64,000 bases of DNA from Pararhodobacter sp. CCB-MM2 (GCF_001691415.1 NZ_LRRR01000006.1:124001-188000); one strand, 5' to 3'; shown: positions 16,523-24,803, counted from the first letter of the stretch. Notes: generated from the sequence alone by a model not told the origin. Translations and numbers: made by a program.

Positions 16523-17425
16523 ATGACCCAATCCGCCCTGACCCAGACTGCCCTGATCCTCGGCGCCCGTGGCAAGATCGGCCGCCATTTCACCCAAGCC
16601 TTCCGCGCTGCCGGCTGGCAGACGAAGCTCTACACCCGTGGCACCGACATGAACGCCGCCGCGATGGGCTGCGACGTGATCGTCAACGGGCTGAACCCGC
16701 CCAATTACCACGATTGGGACAACCTCCTGCCCGCCATCACCACGCAGGTGCTGGAGGCCGCGAAGGCCTCAGGCGCGATGCTGCTGCTGCCGGGCAATGT
16801 CTATGTCTACGGCACCCAGAAGGGCCCGTGGTCCGAGGAGACGCCGCACCGCCCCGTCGCCCGCAAGGGCCGCATCCGCGCCGAGATCGAGGCCCGATAC
16901 AAGGCCGCCGCCGAGGAGGGCACACAGGTGCTGATCCTGCGCGCCGGGGATTTCATCGACCCCGACAGCAATGAGGACATGATGGGCCTCGCCCTGCTCC
17001 GTAGCCTCGATAAGGGCGTGGTGACGGCCTTGGGCGCCCCCGACGTGACCCGCGCCTATGCCTATCTGCCCGATATGGCCCGCGCCGGCGTCATGCTGGT
17101 CGAGAAACGCGCCACCCTGTCCGCCTTCAGCGACGTGCCGTTCGAGGGGCTGGCCTTCTCGACGACCGAGCTGAAATCCCGGCTCGAGGCCCTGACCGGC
17201 CGCAGCCTGAAGCTGACCCGCTTCCCGTGGTGGGCGATGAAGCTGGCCTCGCCCTTCTGGGAACTGGGCCGCGAGATGGCCGAGATGCGCTACCTCTTCG
17301 ACACGCCGCACAGCCTCTCGGGCCGACGGATGGCCGAGCTGCTGCCGGAGTTCCAGCCGACCCCGATGGGCGAGGTTCTGCGCAGGGTGCTGGCGCGGCA
17401 TCAGGGCTTCGCAGCTGCGGCGTGA
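16523..17425 (+). CDS. NAD(P)-dependent epimerase/dehydratase-family protein (SDR-extended)
   Basis: This 300-aa protein has a Rossmann N-terminus (ALILGARGKIGRHF; the glycine motif is GARGKIG, a variant of GxxGxxG). NVYVYG stands where extended SDRs carry the YxxxK catalytic region, and KGRIRAEIEARYKAA follows, so the canonical catalytic tyrosine-lysine pair is not obvious. It may be a sugar-nucleotide-like dehydrogenase or an atypical redox protein. A strong AGGAG precedes the ATG. It is divergent from a LysR regulator and is followed by a 60-aa protein gene. Confidence 0.82.
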   Translation: MTQSALTQTALILGARGKIGRHFTQAFRAAGWQTKLYTRGTDMNAAAMGCDVIVNGLNPPNYHDWDNLLPAITTQVLEAAKASGAMLLLPGNVYVYGTQKGPWSEETPHRPVARKGRIRAEIEARYKAAAEEGTQVLILRAGDFIDPDSNEDMMGLALLRSLDKGVVTALGAPDVTRAYAYLPDMARAGVMLVEKRATLSAFSDVPFEGLAFSTTELKSRLEALTGRSLKLTRFPWWAMKLASPFWELGREMAEMRYLFDTPHSLSGRRMAELLPEFQPTPMGEVLRRVLARHQGFAAAA

Positions 17426-17484
17426 CTTGTGGGGTCGGCGGGATTACCCTGCCCGTCCGACCCCATCGAAGTCAGGAGGGAATG

Positions 17485-17667
17485 ATGTCCAAGCATCCTC
17501 TGGATCACGACCGTGGCGAGTCCAAGGGCCGGATGGCGAAATTCACCGCCGCCGAGAAAGCCGAGATGCCCAGCAACGCCAGCAAGGACCTGCAGAAACG
17601 CGCCCGCACGCAGGGTGACGGCAAGCTGAAGGCCTATACCAAGATCGAGAAGACCGGCACCGCCTGA
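17485..17667 (+). CDS. small basic hypothetical protein (60 aa)
   Basis: The frame has a near-perfect AGGAGG five bases before its ATG at 17485 and 60 codons of charged, lysine-rich protein (SKHPLDHDRGESKGRMAKF, KAYTKIEKTGTA). It has no hydrophobic stretch or known domain, so it is probably a soluble, largely disordered protein. Another ATG lies three bases upstream but too close to the SD. It starts 59 bases after the epimerase stop and may be read with it. Confidence 0.7.
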   Translation: MSKHPLDHDRGESKGRMAKFTAAEKAEMPSNASKDLQKRARTQGDGKLKAYTKIEKTGTA

Positions 17668-17711
17668 GGGCCGCCACCGAACGGGGCTTTGCGCAGAAGG
17701 CCGGGCGACGC

Positions 17712-18809
17712 CTAACCCGCGTCGCTGCCCCATTCGGCATCCTGCATCTCGCGCAGGCGGCTGGCCGTGCGCTCGAATTCGAAGGCGCCCGCGCCCTCGG
17801 AATACAGACGCTCGGGCTCATCCGCCGCGCTGGCGATCAGGCGCACCTTGCCCTCATAGAGCGCATCGACCAGCGTCACGAAACGCTTGGCCTCGTTGTA
17901 GTTCGACGCCGACAGCAGCGGGATATCCTCAAGGATCAGCACCCGCACCTTCTCGGCCAGCGCCAGATAATCCGCCGGCCCCAAGGGCTTGGCGCAGAGA
18001 TCCCAGAACGTGGCCCGCGCCACCGCGTTGTGATGCGCGGGCAGCTCCACCTTGCGGCCCTGCACCTCGAACACCAGCGGCGTGCCGGTGGCATGGCCGG
18101 TCAGCTCGTCCCACAAGGTGTCGATCGCCGTGCGCGCCGTGGCCCCGGCGGGGGTGAAATAGACCTGCTGGCCGGTCAGCCGGTGCTGGCGGTAATCGGT
18201 CTCGCTCTCCATCTCGATCACCTCCATCTTCTGACGGATCAGCCCGATGAAGGGCACGAACAGCGCGCGGTTGAGGCCGTTCTTGTACAGATCCTCGGGC
18301 ACCCGGTTCGAGGTGGTGACCACGACGACACCCGCTTCGAACAGGAACTGGAACAGCCGGCCCACGATCATCGCATCGGTGATGTCGGTGATCTGCATCT
18401 CGTCGAAGGCCAAGAGCCGCACCTGATCGGCAACGGCCTTGGCCACCGGGGCCAGCGCATCGTCAACGCCGGTCTTGCGGGCCTCGTGCATGCCGTGGTG
18501 GATCTCCTGCATGAAGGCATGGAAATGCACCCGGCGCTTTTGCGGAATGTCCACCGATTGCTCGAACAGGTCCATGATCATCGACTTGCCGCGCCCGACC
18601 CCGCCCCACAGATACAGACCTTTGTAGCCCTCGGGCGCCTTCTTGAAGAACCCGCCGAGGAGGCCCTTCTTCACCGGCTGCTCCAGAAAGACGCGGCGTT
18701 CCTCCAGCGCGGGCAGGAGGGCGCGTTGGGCGGCATCGGGGCGGATCTGCCCGGCGGCCACCTTGGCATCATAGAGTTCGGTCAGGGTCTGTCGGGCGTT
18801 CTGGGTCAT
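17712..18809 (-). CDS. zapE: cell division protein ZapE (AFG1-like ATPase)
   Basis: This 365-aa AFG1/ZapE-family P-loop ATPase is associated in E. coli with the Z-ring under low oxygen or high temperature, and in mitochondria with protein quality control. Walker A is WGGVGRGKSM (69-76) and Walker B LLAFDEMQ. The sensor region VVTTSNRVPEDLYKNGLNR and the FHAFMQEIHHGMH segment are family hallmarks. It ends convergent to the small 60-aa gene and lies nine bases downstream of a LysR gene on the same strand. Confidence 0.92.
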   Translation of the reverse strand: MTQNARQTLTELYDAKVAAGQIRPDAAQRALLPALEERRVFLEQPVKKGLLGGFFKKAPEGYKGLYLWGGVGRGKSMIMDLFEQSVDIPQKRRVHFHAFMQEIHHGMHEARKTGVDDALAPVAKAVADQVRLLAFDEMQITDITDAMIVGRLFQFLFEAGVVVVTTSNRVPEDLYKNGLNRALFVPFIGLIRQKMEVIEMESETDYRQHRLTGQQVYFTPAGATARTAIDTLWDELTGHATGTPLVFEVQGRKVELPAHHNAVARATFWDLCAKPLGPADYLALAEKVRVLILEDIPLLSASNYNEAKRFVTLVDALYEGKVRLIASAADEPERLYSEGAGAFEFERTASRLREMQDAEWGSDAG

Positions 18810-18818
18810 GGGGGTGAC

Positions 18819-19682
18819 TTAGCGCGCCGCACCCAGCAGCGCCAGCATCCGTTGCAGGGCAGGCTTGCGCGCCTTCGCATGGGGATGGATGGCGACGTAA
18901 TCATGACCGAGGGGGAGCGTCTGGGGTGAGAGAGGGGTCAACCGCCCGGCCTCGACCATCGGCTCGGCCAAGGCGCGTTGGCCAAGCGCGACGCCAAGCC
19001 CCCGCTCTGCCATCTGCAACGCGAGGAAGCTGCCGCCGATCCGGTGGCCCGATCCGGGCGCGGGGGCGGGACGGTCGGGCGCATGGGCGGCGAACCATTG
19101 CGCCCAGGTCGGATGCGAGGCGAAACCGGGACCCCAGTCGGTGTGGATCAGCCGGTCATCGGGCAGATCGGGCCAATGCCGGGCCATCGTGGGCGCGGCC
19201 AGCGGCAGGACGGTATCGCGGAACAGCGGGCGCGAGACGAGGTCGGGATAGAGCCCGGTCCCATAGCTCAAGCGCAGGTCGATGCCGTCGCGGGCAAAGG
19301 CCACCGGGTCCGATTCCAATCGCAGATCGATGAGCGGGGCCTCGGCGCCCAGGCGCGACATCAGCCAACCCTCGGCCAAGGACGGCAGGCAGGAGACCAC
19401 CAGCCGCCCCTGTACCCGGCCACCCTGCGCGCGCTCGGCCATCTGCGCGAGGTCGCTCAAGGCGGCGGCGGTCTCGGCATAGATCGCCTGGCCCGCATCG
19501 GTCAGCGTCACGCGGTTGTTGTGGCGGGTGAACAGGCGCCGGCCCAGATGCTCTTCCAGCTTGCGGACCTGCTGGCTGACGGCGGCGGGGGTCACCCCCA
19601 TCTCGGCCGAGGCGGCGACATAGCCGCCATTGCGGGCGGCGCTTTCAAAGGCACGAAGGGCGTTCAGTGGCGGGAGTTTCAT
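18819..19682 (-). CDS. LysR-family regulator, GcvA-like
   Basis: This 287-aa LysR protein has the N-terminal PPLNALRAFESAARNGGYVA and the DNA-recognition segment GVTPAAVSQQVRKLEEHLG, typical of the GcvA branch. The effector domain spans about residues 92-285. It is divergent from the Fe(II)/2-oxoglutarate oxygenase operon with a 100-bp gap, so control of that operon is likely. Amino-acid-related effectors are common in this branch, which suits the amino-acid enzymes next door (inference). Confidence 0.9.
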   Translation of the reverse strand: MKLPPLNALRAFESAARNGGYVAASAEMGVTPAAVSQQVRKLEEHLGRRLFTRHNNRVTLTDAGQAIYAETAAALSDLAQMAERAQGGRVQGRLVVSCLPSLAEGWLMSRLGAEAPLIDLRLESDPVAFARDGIDLRLSYGTGLYPDLVSRPLFRDTVLPLAAPTMARHWPDLPDDRLIHTDWGPGFASHPTWAQWFAAHAPDRPAPAPGSGHRIGGSFLALQMAERGLGVALGQRALAEPMVEAGRLTPLSPQTLPLGHDYVAIHPHAKARKPALQRMLALLGAAR

Positions 19683-19782
19683 GGCGCCTGACTTAGTTCA
19701 TCTATCCCACACTCACAATTTCTGCCGTTGAGCGCCAGTGGATTCCCGGCGATCCTGCGCTCAGACCAAGCGGAGTTTTCCC

Positions 19783-20568
19783 ATGCGCGACATTCTCGAC
19801 CTCGACCGTTACCCCCTCGACCGTCCCGGCAGCCCCGAATGGCAGGCGCTGGTGGACCGCTGCCGCGCCGATCTGGCCGAGGACGGGATGTTCAACCTCG
19901 AAGGCCTCGTGAAGCCCGAGGCCCTGACCCGCGCGATGGACGAGATCCTGCCTTTGATGCCGGAGTCGCATGCCCATGCCCGCGCGCATAATATCTACTT
20001 CAAACCCTCGGTCCCCGAATTGCCCGAGGATCACCCGGCGCTGAACAAGGTCGTGTCCTCGAACCGCACGCTCTGCGCCGACCAGATGCCGACCTCTGTG
20101 CCGGTCTGGATCTATGAATGGGCGCCTTTCCAAGTGTTCCTCGCCGCCGCGATGGAGCTTCCGGCGCTGTTCCCGATGCTGGACCCGCTGGCCCGCGTGA
20201 ATGTCATGACATATTCGGAGGGCGAGCGCCTGAATTGGCATTTCGACCGCTCGGATTTCACCACGACGATCCTGCTGCAGGCCCCCGACAAGGGCGGCGA
20301 ATTCCTGTATCACACCGATCTGCGCACCGACACGGACCCCAATTACGACGGCGTGGCGCAATTGCTGCGCGGTGAGGATCCGGACATGCAGGTGATGCAT
20401 CTCAGCCCCGGCACCCTGAACGTCTTCAAGGGCCGCAACACCCCGCATGCCGTCACCCCGGTCGAAGGGCCGAAGAACCGCGTGGTCACCGTGTTCAGCT
20501 ATTATCCGCGCCCCGGCGTGACCTTCACGCCCGAGGAACGCACCGGCTTCTACGGTCGCGCCGGCTGA
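19783..20568 (+). CDS. Fe(II)/2-oxoglutarate-dependent oxygenase, BesD/HalD-like, hydroxylase version
   Basis: This 261-aa oxygenase resembles the BesD/HalD family, whose founding members act on free amino acids such as lysine. The iron triad is H153-x-D155 (NWHFDRSD) and H222 (NTPHAVTPV), with R233 in NRVVTVFSYYP as the likely 2-oxoglutarate anchor. In the halogenases the aspartate is glycine, leaving room for chloride. Here it is aspartate, so hydroxylation rather than chlorination is predicted. The start is the ATG at 19783; an upstream in-frame ATG adds 15 poorly conserved residues. It is the first gene of an operon with sulfurtransferase, acetyltransferase and aminotransferase genes. Confidence 0.82.
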   Translation: MRDILDLDRYPLDRPGSPEWQALVDRCRADLAEDGMFNLEGLVKPEALTRAMDEILPLMPESHAHARAHNIYFKPSVPELPEDHPALNKVVSSNRTLCADQMPTSVPVWIYEWAPFQVFLAAAMELPALFPMLDPLARVNVMTYSEGERLNWHFDRSDFTTTILLQAPDKGGEFLYHTDLRTDTDPNYDGVAQLLRGEDPDMQVMHLSPGTLNVFKGRNTPHAVTPVEGPKNRVVTVFSYYPRPGVTFTPEERTGFYGRAG

Positions 20569-20580
20569 AACCCGCTTCTG

Positions 20581-20632
20581 CCCTTGCTTCACCCGGCCTG
20601 CATTCGGTAACGAAGTCCGAGTGAAGCAAGGG
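20581..20632 (+). promoter_or_regulatory. perfect inverted repeat covering the ribosome binding site of sseA
   Basis: CCCTTGCTTCAC (20581-20592) and GTGAAGCAAGGG (20621-20632) are exact reverse complements across 28 bases. The right arm includes the AAGGGAG Shine-Dalgarno sequence of the sulfurtransferase gene that starts at 20641. In RNA the stem would hide this site. No T tract follows, so it is not a typical terminator. Confidence 0.65.
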
Positions 20633-20640
20633 AGAGCACG

Positions 20641-21489
20641 ATGGCAGACGATCCGCGCACGCTGGTATCCACCGAGTGGCTGGCGGCCCATCTGAACGAT
20701 CCCGATCTGCGGATCCTCGACGCCTCGTGGCACATGCCGGCCTCCGGGCGCGACGCCAAGGCCGAATACGCCGCGGAACATATCCCCGGCGCGCGTTTCT
20801 TCGATATCGATGAGATCAGCGACCAGCGCTCGGCCCTGCCGCATATGGCCCCCCCGCCCGAGAAATTCATCTCGCGCATGCGGGCGATGGGTGTGGGCGA
20901 CGGGCATCAGGTCGTGGTCTATGACTCGACCGGCCTGTTCTCGGCGCCGCGCGTGTGGTGGACCTTCAAGCTGATGGGCAAGCAGGACATCGCCGTGCTG
21001 GATGGCGGCCTGCCCAAGTGGAAGGCCGAGGGACGCGCGATCGAGGACATGCCCCCCGTCGTGCGCGACCGTCACATCACCGTTCAGCGTCAGGCCAATC
21101 TGGTGAAGGACGTGAGCCAGGTCGCCTCGGCCTCGAAGCTGGGCGATTGGCAGATCGTCGACGCCCGCGGCGCCGCCCGTTTCAAGGGCGAGGTCGAGGA
21201 ACCCCGCGCCGGGCTGCGTGCGGGCCATATCCCGGGCTCGAAGAACACGCCGTTCACCGAATTGCTGAATGCCGATGGCACGATGAAGGACGAAGCCGGT
21301 CTGCGCGCCGCTTTCGAAGCCTCGGGCGTGGATCTGGCAAAGCCGGTGATCACCACCTGTGGCTCGGGCGTGACGGCGGCAGTGCTGTCCTTGGCGCTGG
21401 AGATCCTCGGGCATCGCGATCATGCGCTGTACGATGGCTCGTGGTCGGAATGGGGCATGTATCCCGACCTCAAGGTCGAGAAGGGCTGA
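20641..21489 (+). CDS. sseA: 3-mercaptopyruvate sulfurtransferase
   Basis: This is a two-domain rhodanese-like enzyme (282 aa) that moves sulfur from 3-mercaptopyruvate to thiols or cyanide. The catalytic loop is C240-GSGVTA in VITTCGSGVTAAV, the mercaptopyruvate-specific version (thiosulfate sulfurtransferases have CRxGxT with charged residues). The N-terminal inactive domain carries HIPGARFFD, the second domain HIPGSKN. It follows the oxygenase after 72 bases holding an SD-masking hairpin and precedes the acetyltransferase by one base. Mercaptopyruvate is the transamination product of cysteine, which fits the aminotransferase gene in the same operon. Confidence 0.92.
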   Translation: MADDPRTLVSTEWLAAHLNDPDLRILDASWHMPASGRDAKAEYAAEHIPGARFFDIDEISDQRSALPHMAPPPEKFISRMRAMGVGDGHQVVVYDSTGLFSAPRVWWTFKLMGKQDIAVLDGGLPKWKAEGRAIEDMPPVVRDRHITVQRQANLVKDVSQVASASKLGDWQIVDARGAARFKGEVEEPRAGLRAGHIPGSKNTPFTELLNADGTMKDEAGLRAAFEASGVDLAKPVITTCGSGVTAAVLSLALEILGHRDHALYDGSWSEWGMYPDLKVEKG

Positions 21490-21490
21490 C

Positions 21491-22057
21491 ATGACGCTCT
21501 ACAAAGCCGGCGAGAGCATCGACTACCGCATCACCTGGCTGGAGATGGACAAGCGCCCCGCCTATGGCTGGCCGCCGATGCCCGTCGGCCGGGATGCGAT
21601 CCTGACCCATGCCGACAATCCGCCGTGGTGGTGGTTTCTGACCCTCTACGATGCCGTGGGCCGGGATTACGCCTGGACCGACAAGCACAAGATGCCGCGG
21701 GACGAGCTGGAAGCCTGGATCGGCCATGAGGACGTGTCGATCTTCACGCTGATGGGCAAGGGATGGCCGCAGGGCTTCTTCATGCTGGACGGCCGGGAGC
21801 CCGAGGAATGCGAGCTGGCCTATTTCGGGCTAGTGCCCGAGGCGGTCGGCAAGGGGCTGGGAACCTGGCTGCTGAAGACCGCGATCCTCACGGCCTGGGA
21901 CCGGCCCGGCACCAAGAAGCTGGTCGTCAACACCTGCACGCTCGATCACCCGCGCGCGCTGGCGCAATACCAGCGCATGGGCTTCTCGCCCGTCCGCACC
22001 GAGATCCAGTCGCGCGTCCTGACGCAGGACTTCACCGCGCTGCAACCCCTGACCTGA
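21491..22057 (+). CDS. GNAT-family N-acetyltransferase
   Basis: This 188-aa protein has the GNAT acetyl-CoA binding region ELAYFGLVPEAVGKGLGTWLL (motif A: V-x-x-x-x-x-G-x-G). Family strand beta-5 and the following NTCTLDHPRALAQYQRMGF are also clear. A tryptophan-rich N-terminal part (PPWWWFLTLYD) may form the substrate pocket. The start is the ATG at 21491, one base after the sseA stop. The substrate is unknown; an amino acid or its derivative is plausible from context. Confidence 0.87.
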   Translation: MTLYKAGESIDYRITWLEMDKRPAYGWPPMPVGRDAILTHADNPPWWWFLTLYDAVGRDYAWTDKHKMPRDELEAWIGHEDVSIFTLMGKGWPQGFFMLDGREPEECELAYFGLVPEAVGKGLGTWLLKTAILTAWDRPGTKKLVVNTCTLDHPRALAQYQRMGFSPVRTEIQSRVLTQDFTALQPLT

Positions 22058-22065
22058 GGCCTCTC

Positions 22066-23244
22066 ATGTTCAAGACCCTGCCCGCCCCCGTCGCCGACCC
22101 GATCCTGAAGGTCATGACGATGTTCCGCGAGGATACCCGCGACGCGAAGGTCGACCTCGGCCTCGGTGTCTACAAGGACCCGCAGGGCAACACCCCGGTA
22201 ATGCGCGCCGTCAAAGCGGCCGAGGCACGGTTGGTCGAACAGCAGGCCACCAAGAGCTACACCACCCTCTCGGGCGACCCGGCCTTCCGCGCGGCGATGG
22301 CCGGGCTGGTGCTGGGCGATGCCGTGCCGGCGTCGCGGATTGCCGGCAGTGCCTCGACCGGGGGCACGGCGGGGGTGCGGCTGGGGCTGGATCTGATCCA
22401 TGCCGCCAATCCGAATGCCGCGATCTGGATCTCGCTGCCGACCTGGCCGAACCATTTCGCGCTGACCAAGGCTGCCGGCCTGAAGTACCGCACCTATCGC
22501 TACTACGATCCCGAAACCGGCGCCGTGGATCGCGAGGGGATGTGGGAAGACCTCTCGGCCGCCGAGCCGGGTGACGTGATCTTGCTGCACGGCTGCTGCC
22601 ACAACCCGACCGGCGCCGATCTGAACGCCGAGGATTGGGCGAACGTCGCCGCCTTCTGCAAAGAGAAGGGCGTGATGCCCTTCATCGACACGGCCTATCA
22701 GGGCTTTGGCGACGGCCTTGACGCCGATGCCGCCGGCCTGCGCGCGCTGGCCGCGCAGATGGAGCGGATGATCGTCGTGTCGTCGGCGTCGAAGAACTTC
22801 GGCCTCTACCGCGAGCGCACCGGCTGCTGCCTGGTGATCTGCCCCGAGGAGGAACGCGCGCTGGTCCAAGGCACGCTGGAGCGGATCAACCGCGAGTCGA
22901 TCAGCTTCCCGCCCGACCATGGCGCCCGCGTGGTGACCGAGATCCTCACCGATCCCGCCCTGCGCGCCGATTGGGAAGCCGAACTGACCGAGATGCGCGA
23001 CCGCATGAACGGGTTGCGCCGCGACCTGGCCCGCGCGCTGCGCGATGCCTGCGGGTCGGACCGCTTCGGGTTCCTCGCCGATCAGCGGGGCATGTTCTCG
23101 CTGCTGGGGGGCTCGGAGGAGCAGATCACCCGGCTGCGTGAAGAGCATGGGGTCTACATCGTCGGCGGTGGTCGGCTGAACATGGCGGGCCTCACGCCAG
23201 AAACGATCCCGATGGTCGCCAAAGCGGTCGCCGCGGTGCTCTGA
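22066..23244 (+). CDS. aromatic amino acid / aspartate-type aminotransferase (class I, TyrB-like)
   Basis: This PLP enzyme of fold type I (392 aa) belongs to subgroup I-alpha. It begins with LPAPVADPILKVMTMFREDTR-like features of TyrB/AspC proteins. Seen are VDLGLGVYKD, the aspartate-binding LLHGCCHNPTGAD, the PLP-phosphate strand PFIDTAYQGFG, and the Schiff-base lysine in VVSSASKNFGLYRERTG. It starts eight bases after the acetyltransferase stop and is the last gene of the operon. It probably transaminates aromatic or acidic amino acids, or cysteine for the sulfurtransferase. Confidence 0.9.
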   Translation: MFKTLPAPVADPILKVMTMFREDTRDAKVDLGLGVYKDPQGNTPVMRAVKAAEARLVEQQATKSYTTLSGDPAFRAAMAGLVLGDAVPASRIAGSASTGGTAGVRLGLDLIHAANPNAAIWISLPTWPNHFALTKAAGLKYRTYRYYDPETGAVDREGMWEDLSAAEPGDVILLHGCCHNPTGADLNAEDWANVAAFCKEKGVMPFIDTAYQGFGDGLDADAAGLRALAAQMERMIVVSSASKNFGLYRERTGCCLVICPEEERALVQGTLERINRESISFPPDHGARVVTEILTDPALRADWEAELTEMRDRMNGLRRDLARALRDACGSDRFGFLADQRGMFSLLGGSEEQITRLREEHGVYIVGGGRLNMAGLTPETIPMVAKAVAAVL

Positions 23245-23271
23245 GCGCCGAGCGGGTGGGTAGCGTCGCTT

Positions 23272-23326
23272 GGGGGCGCTGCCCCCCGCCTTCGGCTCCC
23301 CCCGGGATATTTGTGGAGCAAAGATG
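23272..23326 (+). repeat. intergenic repeat, copy 2 (CCCGGGATATTT family)
   Basis: GGGGGCGCTGCCCCCC, then GCCTTCGGCTCCCC, CCGGGATATTTGTGGAG and CAAAGATG. It lies 27 bases after the aminotransferase stop and could form a terminating hairpin for that operon. It is followed directly by a second repeat type. Confidence 0.85.
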
Positions 23327-23328
23327 CG

Positions 23329-23416
23329 CAATTTGACTTAAATTGTTCGCATCGCTTCGCCCCACCTTTTCACCTTGTCACAAATACTCAGGCGGCGCGG
23401 ATCACCCCGCGCCGCC
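23329..23416 (+). repeat. companion repeat, copy 1, with terminal hairpin
   Basis: The words AATTTGACT, ATTG, CACCTTGT, CAAATACTCA and CGGCGC recur in the same order at 42641-42691, again just behind a CCCGGGATATTT repeat. Here the end forms a 10-bp hairpin (GGCGGCGCGG with CCGCGCCGCC, 23391-23416) that could also terminate the chrR transcript coming from the other side. Confidence 0.7.
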
Positions 23417-23478
23417 TATCCTCATGCACTCTGCCAAAAATTACGCTCTTCCGGAGCCACCCTGGCCCTTAGGGGTCG

Positions 23479-24114
23479 TCAGATCTTCAGGAACGGCTGA
23501 AGCAGCCGCGGGATCAGACTGTTGAACCGCAGCGGCGCGTCGGTGACCGCAAGGCAGATGCAGGGCTCGCCAGGCATCGCTGTTGGCGTGTGCTCCAGAT
23601 CCTCATCCGCGGTTTCGACGTCACCACGAGCGAAATGGTCGGTCTCGTCATGGAACGCGCCTTGCAGCACCAGCGTCAACTCGGTGCCACGATGGCCGTG
23701 GTCGGGAACCGCCATGCCGCCGGGGATATAGAGCAGCCGCGCGCTGGCGGCGCTCGAGGTCTTCAGGATCGCCTGCCGCACGCCGCCGCCGACCGCACGC
23801 CAGCGCACGGCTTCGGCGTCGCCCCCGACATAATCGCGCAGGGGCGCCGGGAAGATCGCGGCAGGGGTTTCCACCACGACGGGCTCGGGCGCTTCGCCGA
23901 GGCGAGCGAGGGTCGCAGCCAAGGCGCCATCGGCCATCGGCACGGTCTCGCAGGCGTCCAGAACGGCCCCGCCGACGGCGTCCAAGGCACCCAGCCGGGC
24001 GCGGCATTCGTCGCAGAGCGAGACATGCGTGGCCACGAGGAGGTTGAAGGCCTCGGGCAGGGTGCCGGCGCTATAGCCGGTCAAAAGGTCGTCCGAGAGG
24101 TGATGACGGATCAT
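23479..24114 (-). CDS. chrR: anti-sigma-E factor ChrR (zinc, cupin)
   Basis: This 211-aa anti-sigma factor restrains the adjacent ECF sigma factor and lets go on singlet oxygen or organic peroxides in Rhodobacter sphaeroides. The N-terminal zinc anti-sigma domain has H5, H30, C34 and C37 (ATHVSLCDEC), matching the known zinc ligands. The C-terminal cupin has H139, H141, E145 and H175, and the C185-x-C187 pair near the end is kept. All signalling residues I can map to the R. sphaeroides protein are therefore present. It lies 10 bases downstream of the sigma gene. Confidence 0.95.
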   Translation of the reverse strand: MIRHHLSDDLLTGYSAGTLPEAFNLLVATHVSLCDECRARLGALDAVGGAVLDACETVPMADGALAATLARLGEAPEPVVVETPAAIFPAPLRDYVGGDAEAVRWRAVGGGVRQAILKTSSAASARLLYIPGGMAVPDHGHRGTELTLVLQGAFHDETDHFARGDVETADEDLEHTPTAMPGEPCICLAVTDAPLRFNSLIPRLLQPFLKI

Positions 24115-24124
24115 CGGCTTGTCC

Positions 24125-24670
24125 TCAGGTCAGTTTCTGGCGCAGCTTTTCCAGCGCCAGACGGATGCGCGACTTGATCGTACCCAGCGGAAGGCCGGTG
24201 GCCGTGGCGATCTCGGAATGGCTGAGATCGCCGAAATAGGCCCGTTCGATCAGCACGCGCTGTTCATCGGGAAGCTCGGCCAGAGCCTGGCCAAGCCGTT
24301 CGGTATCCCGTTGCAACGCCAGCGCATCGAGCTGGTCAGGCTCGGGCTCGGGCCCCCAGGGGAGGTCCTCGGGCTCGGGCCGGCGATCCCGGCGCAGAAC
24401 GTCGATCCGCCGGTTGCGGGCGATGGTGAAGATCCAGGTCGCGACCGAAGCGCGGGACGGGTCAAACTGCCCGGCCTTGCGCCAGACCGTCGCCATGACG
24501 TCCTGCGCGCAATCCTCGGCCAGCGCCGGCACCGTGCCCGACTTCATCAGGAACGCTTTCACCCGTGGCGCGTAATGCGCGAAGAGCTGGGCAAAGGCCT
24601 GTCGATCGGCCTGCTGCGCCACTCTGAGCATCAGCGCCGCATGGGTGGCGGCGTCGTCTTCCAGTCTCAC
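24125..24670 (-). CDS. rpoE: ECF sigma factor sigma-E (ECF11/RpoE type)
   Basis: This is an ECF sigma factor of about 181 aa. Region 2 reads VKAFLMKSGTVPALAEDCAQDVMATVW and then FDPSRASVATWIFTIARNRRID; region 4 reads LPDEQRVLIERAYFGDLSHSE and GLPLGTIKSRIRLALEKLRQ. These match the sigma-E of Rhodobacter. I chose the GTG at 24670 because GAGGAG lies nine bases upstream and the length then fits the family. An ATG at 24739 is also possible, while one at 24769 would coincide with the expected transcript start. It is followed by its anti-sigma gene and preceded by a matching autoregulatory promoter. Confidence 0.93.
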   Translation of the reverse strand: MRLEDDAATHAALMLRVAQQADRQAFAQLFAHYAPRVKAFLMKSGTVPALAEDCAQDVMATVWRKAGQFDPSRASVATWIFTIARNRRIDVLRRDRRPEPEDLPWGPEPEPDQLDALALQRDTERLGQALAELPDEQRVLIERAYFGDLSHSEIATATGLPLGTIKSRIRLALEKLRQKLT

Positions 24671-24773
24671 CGTCGCGCGCTCCTCGGTGCGTGGCCGTTT
24701 GGCCGGTACGCGCCCGGGGGGCGGCACCGCAAGGGCCATTCTCTGCGTATCACCGACGGCTTGCAACATGGCC

Positions 24774-24803
24774 CTGTTACGCCGGTCCGGCGGGGCTGGA
24801 TCA
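24774..24803 (-). promoter_or_regulatory. sigma-E (ECF11)-type autoregulatory promoter of rpoE-chrR
   Basis: On the minus strand TGATCC (24798-24803) is followed after 18 bases by TAACAG (24774-24779). This matches the TGATC -35 described for Rhodobacter sigma-E promoters, with a TA-starting -10. The transcript would start near 24767. Confidence 0.75.

Noticed and set aside
19783..20568. Calling the BesD/HalD-like enzyme a halogenase
   Set aside because: The iron site keeps aspartate at position 155; halogenases of this family have glycine there to admit chloride.
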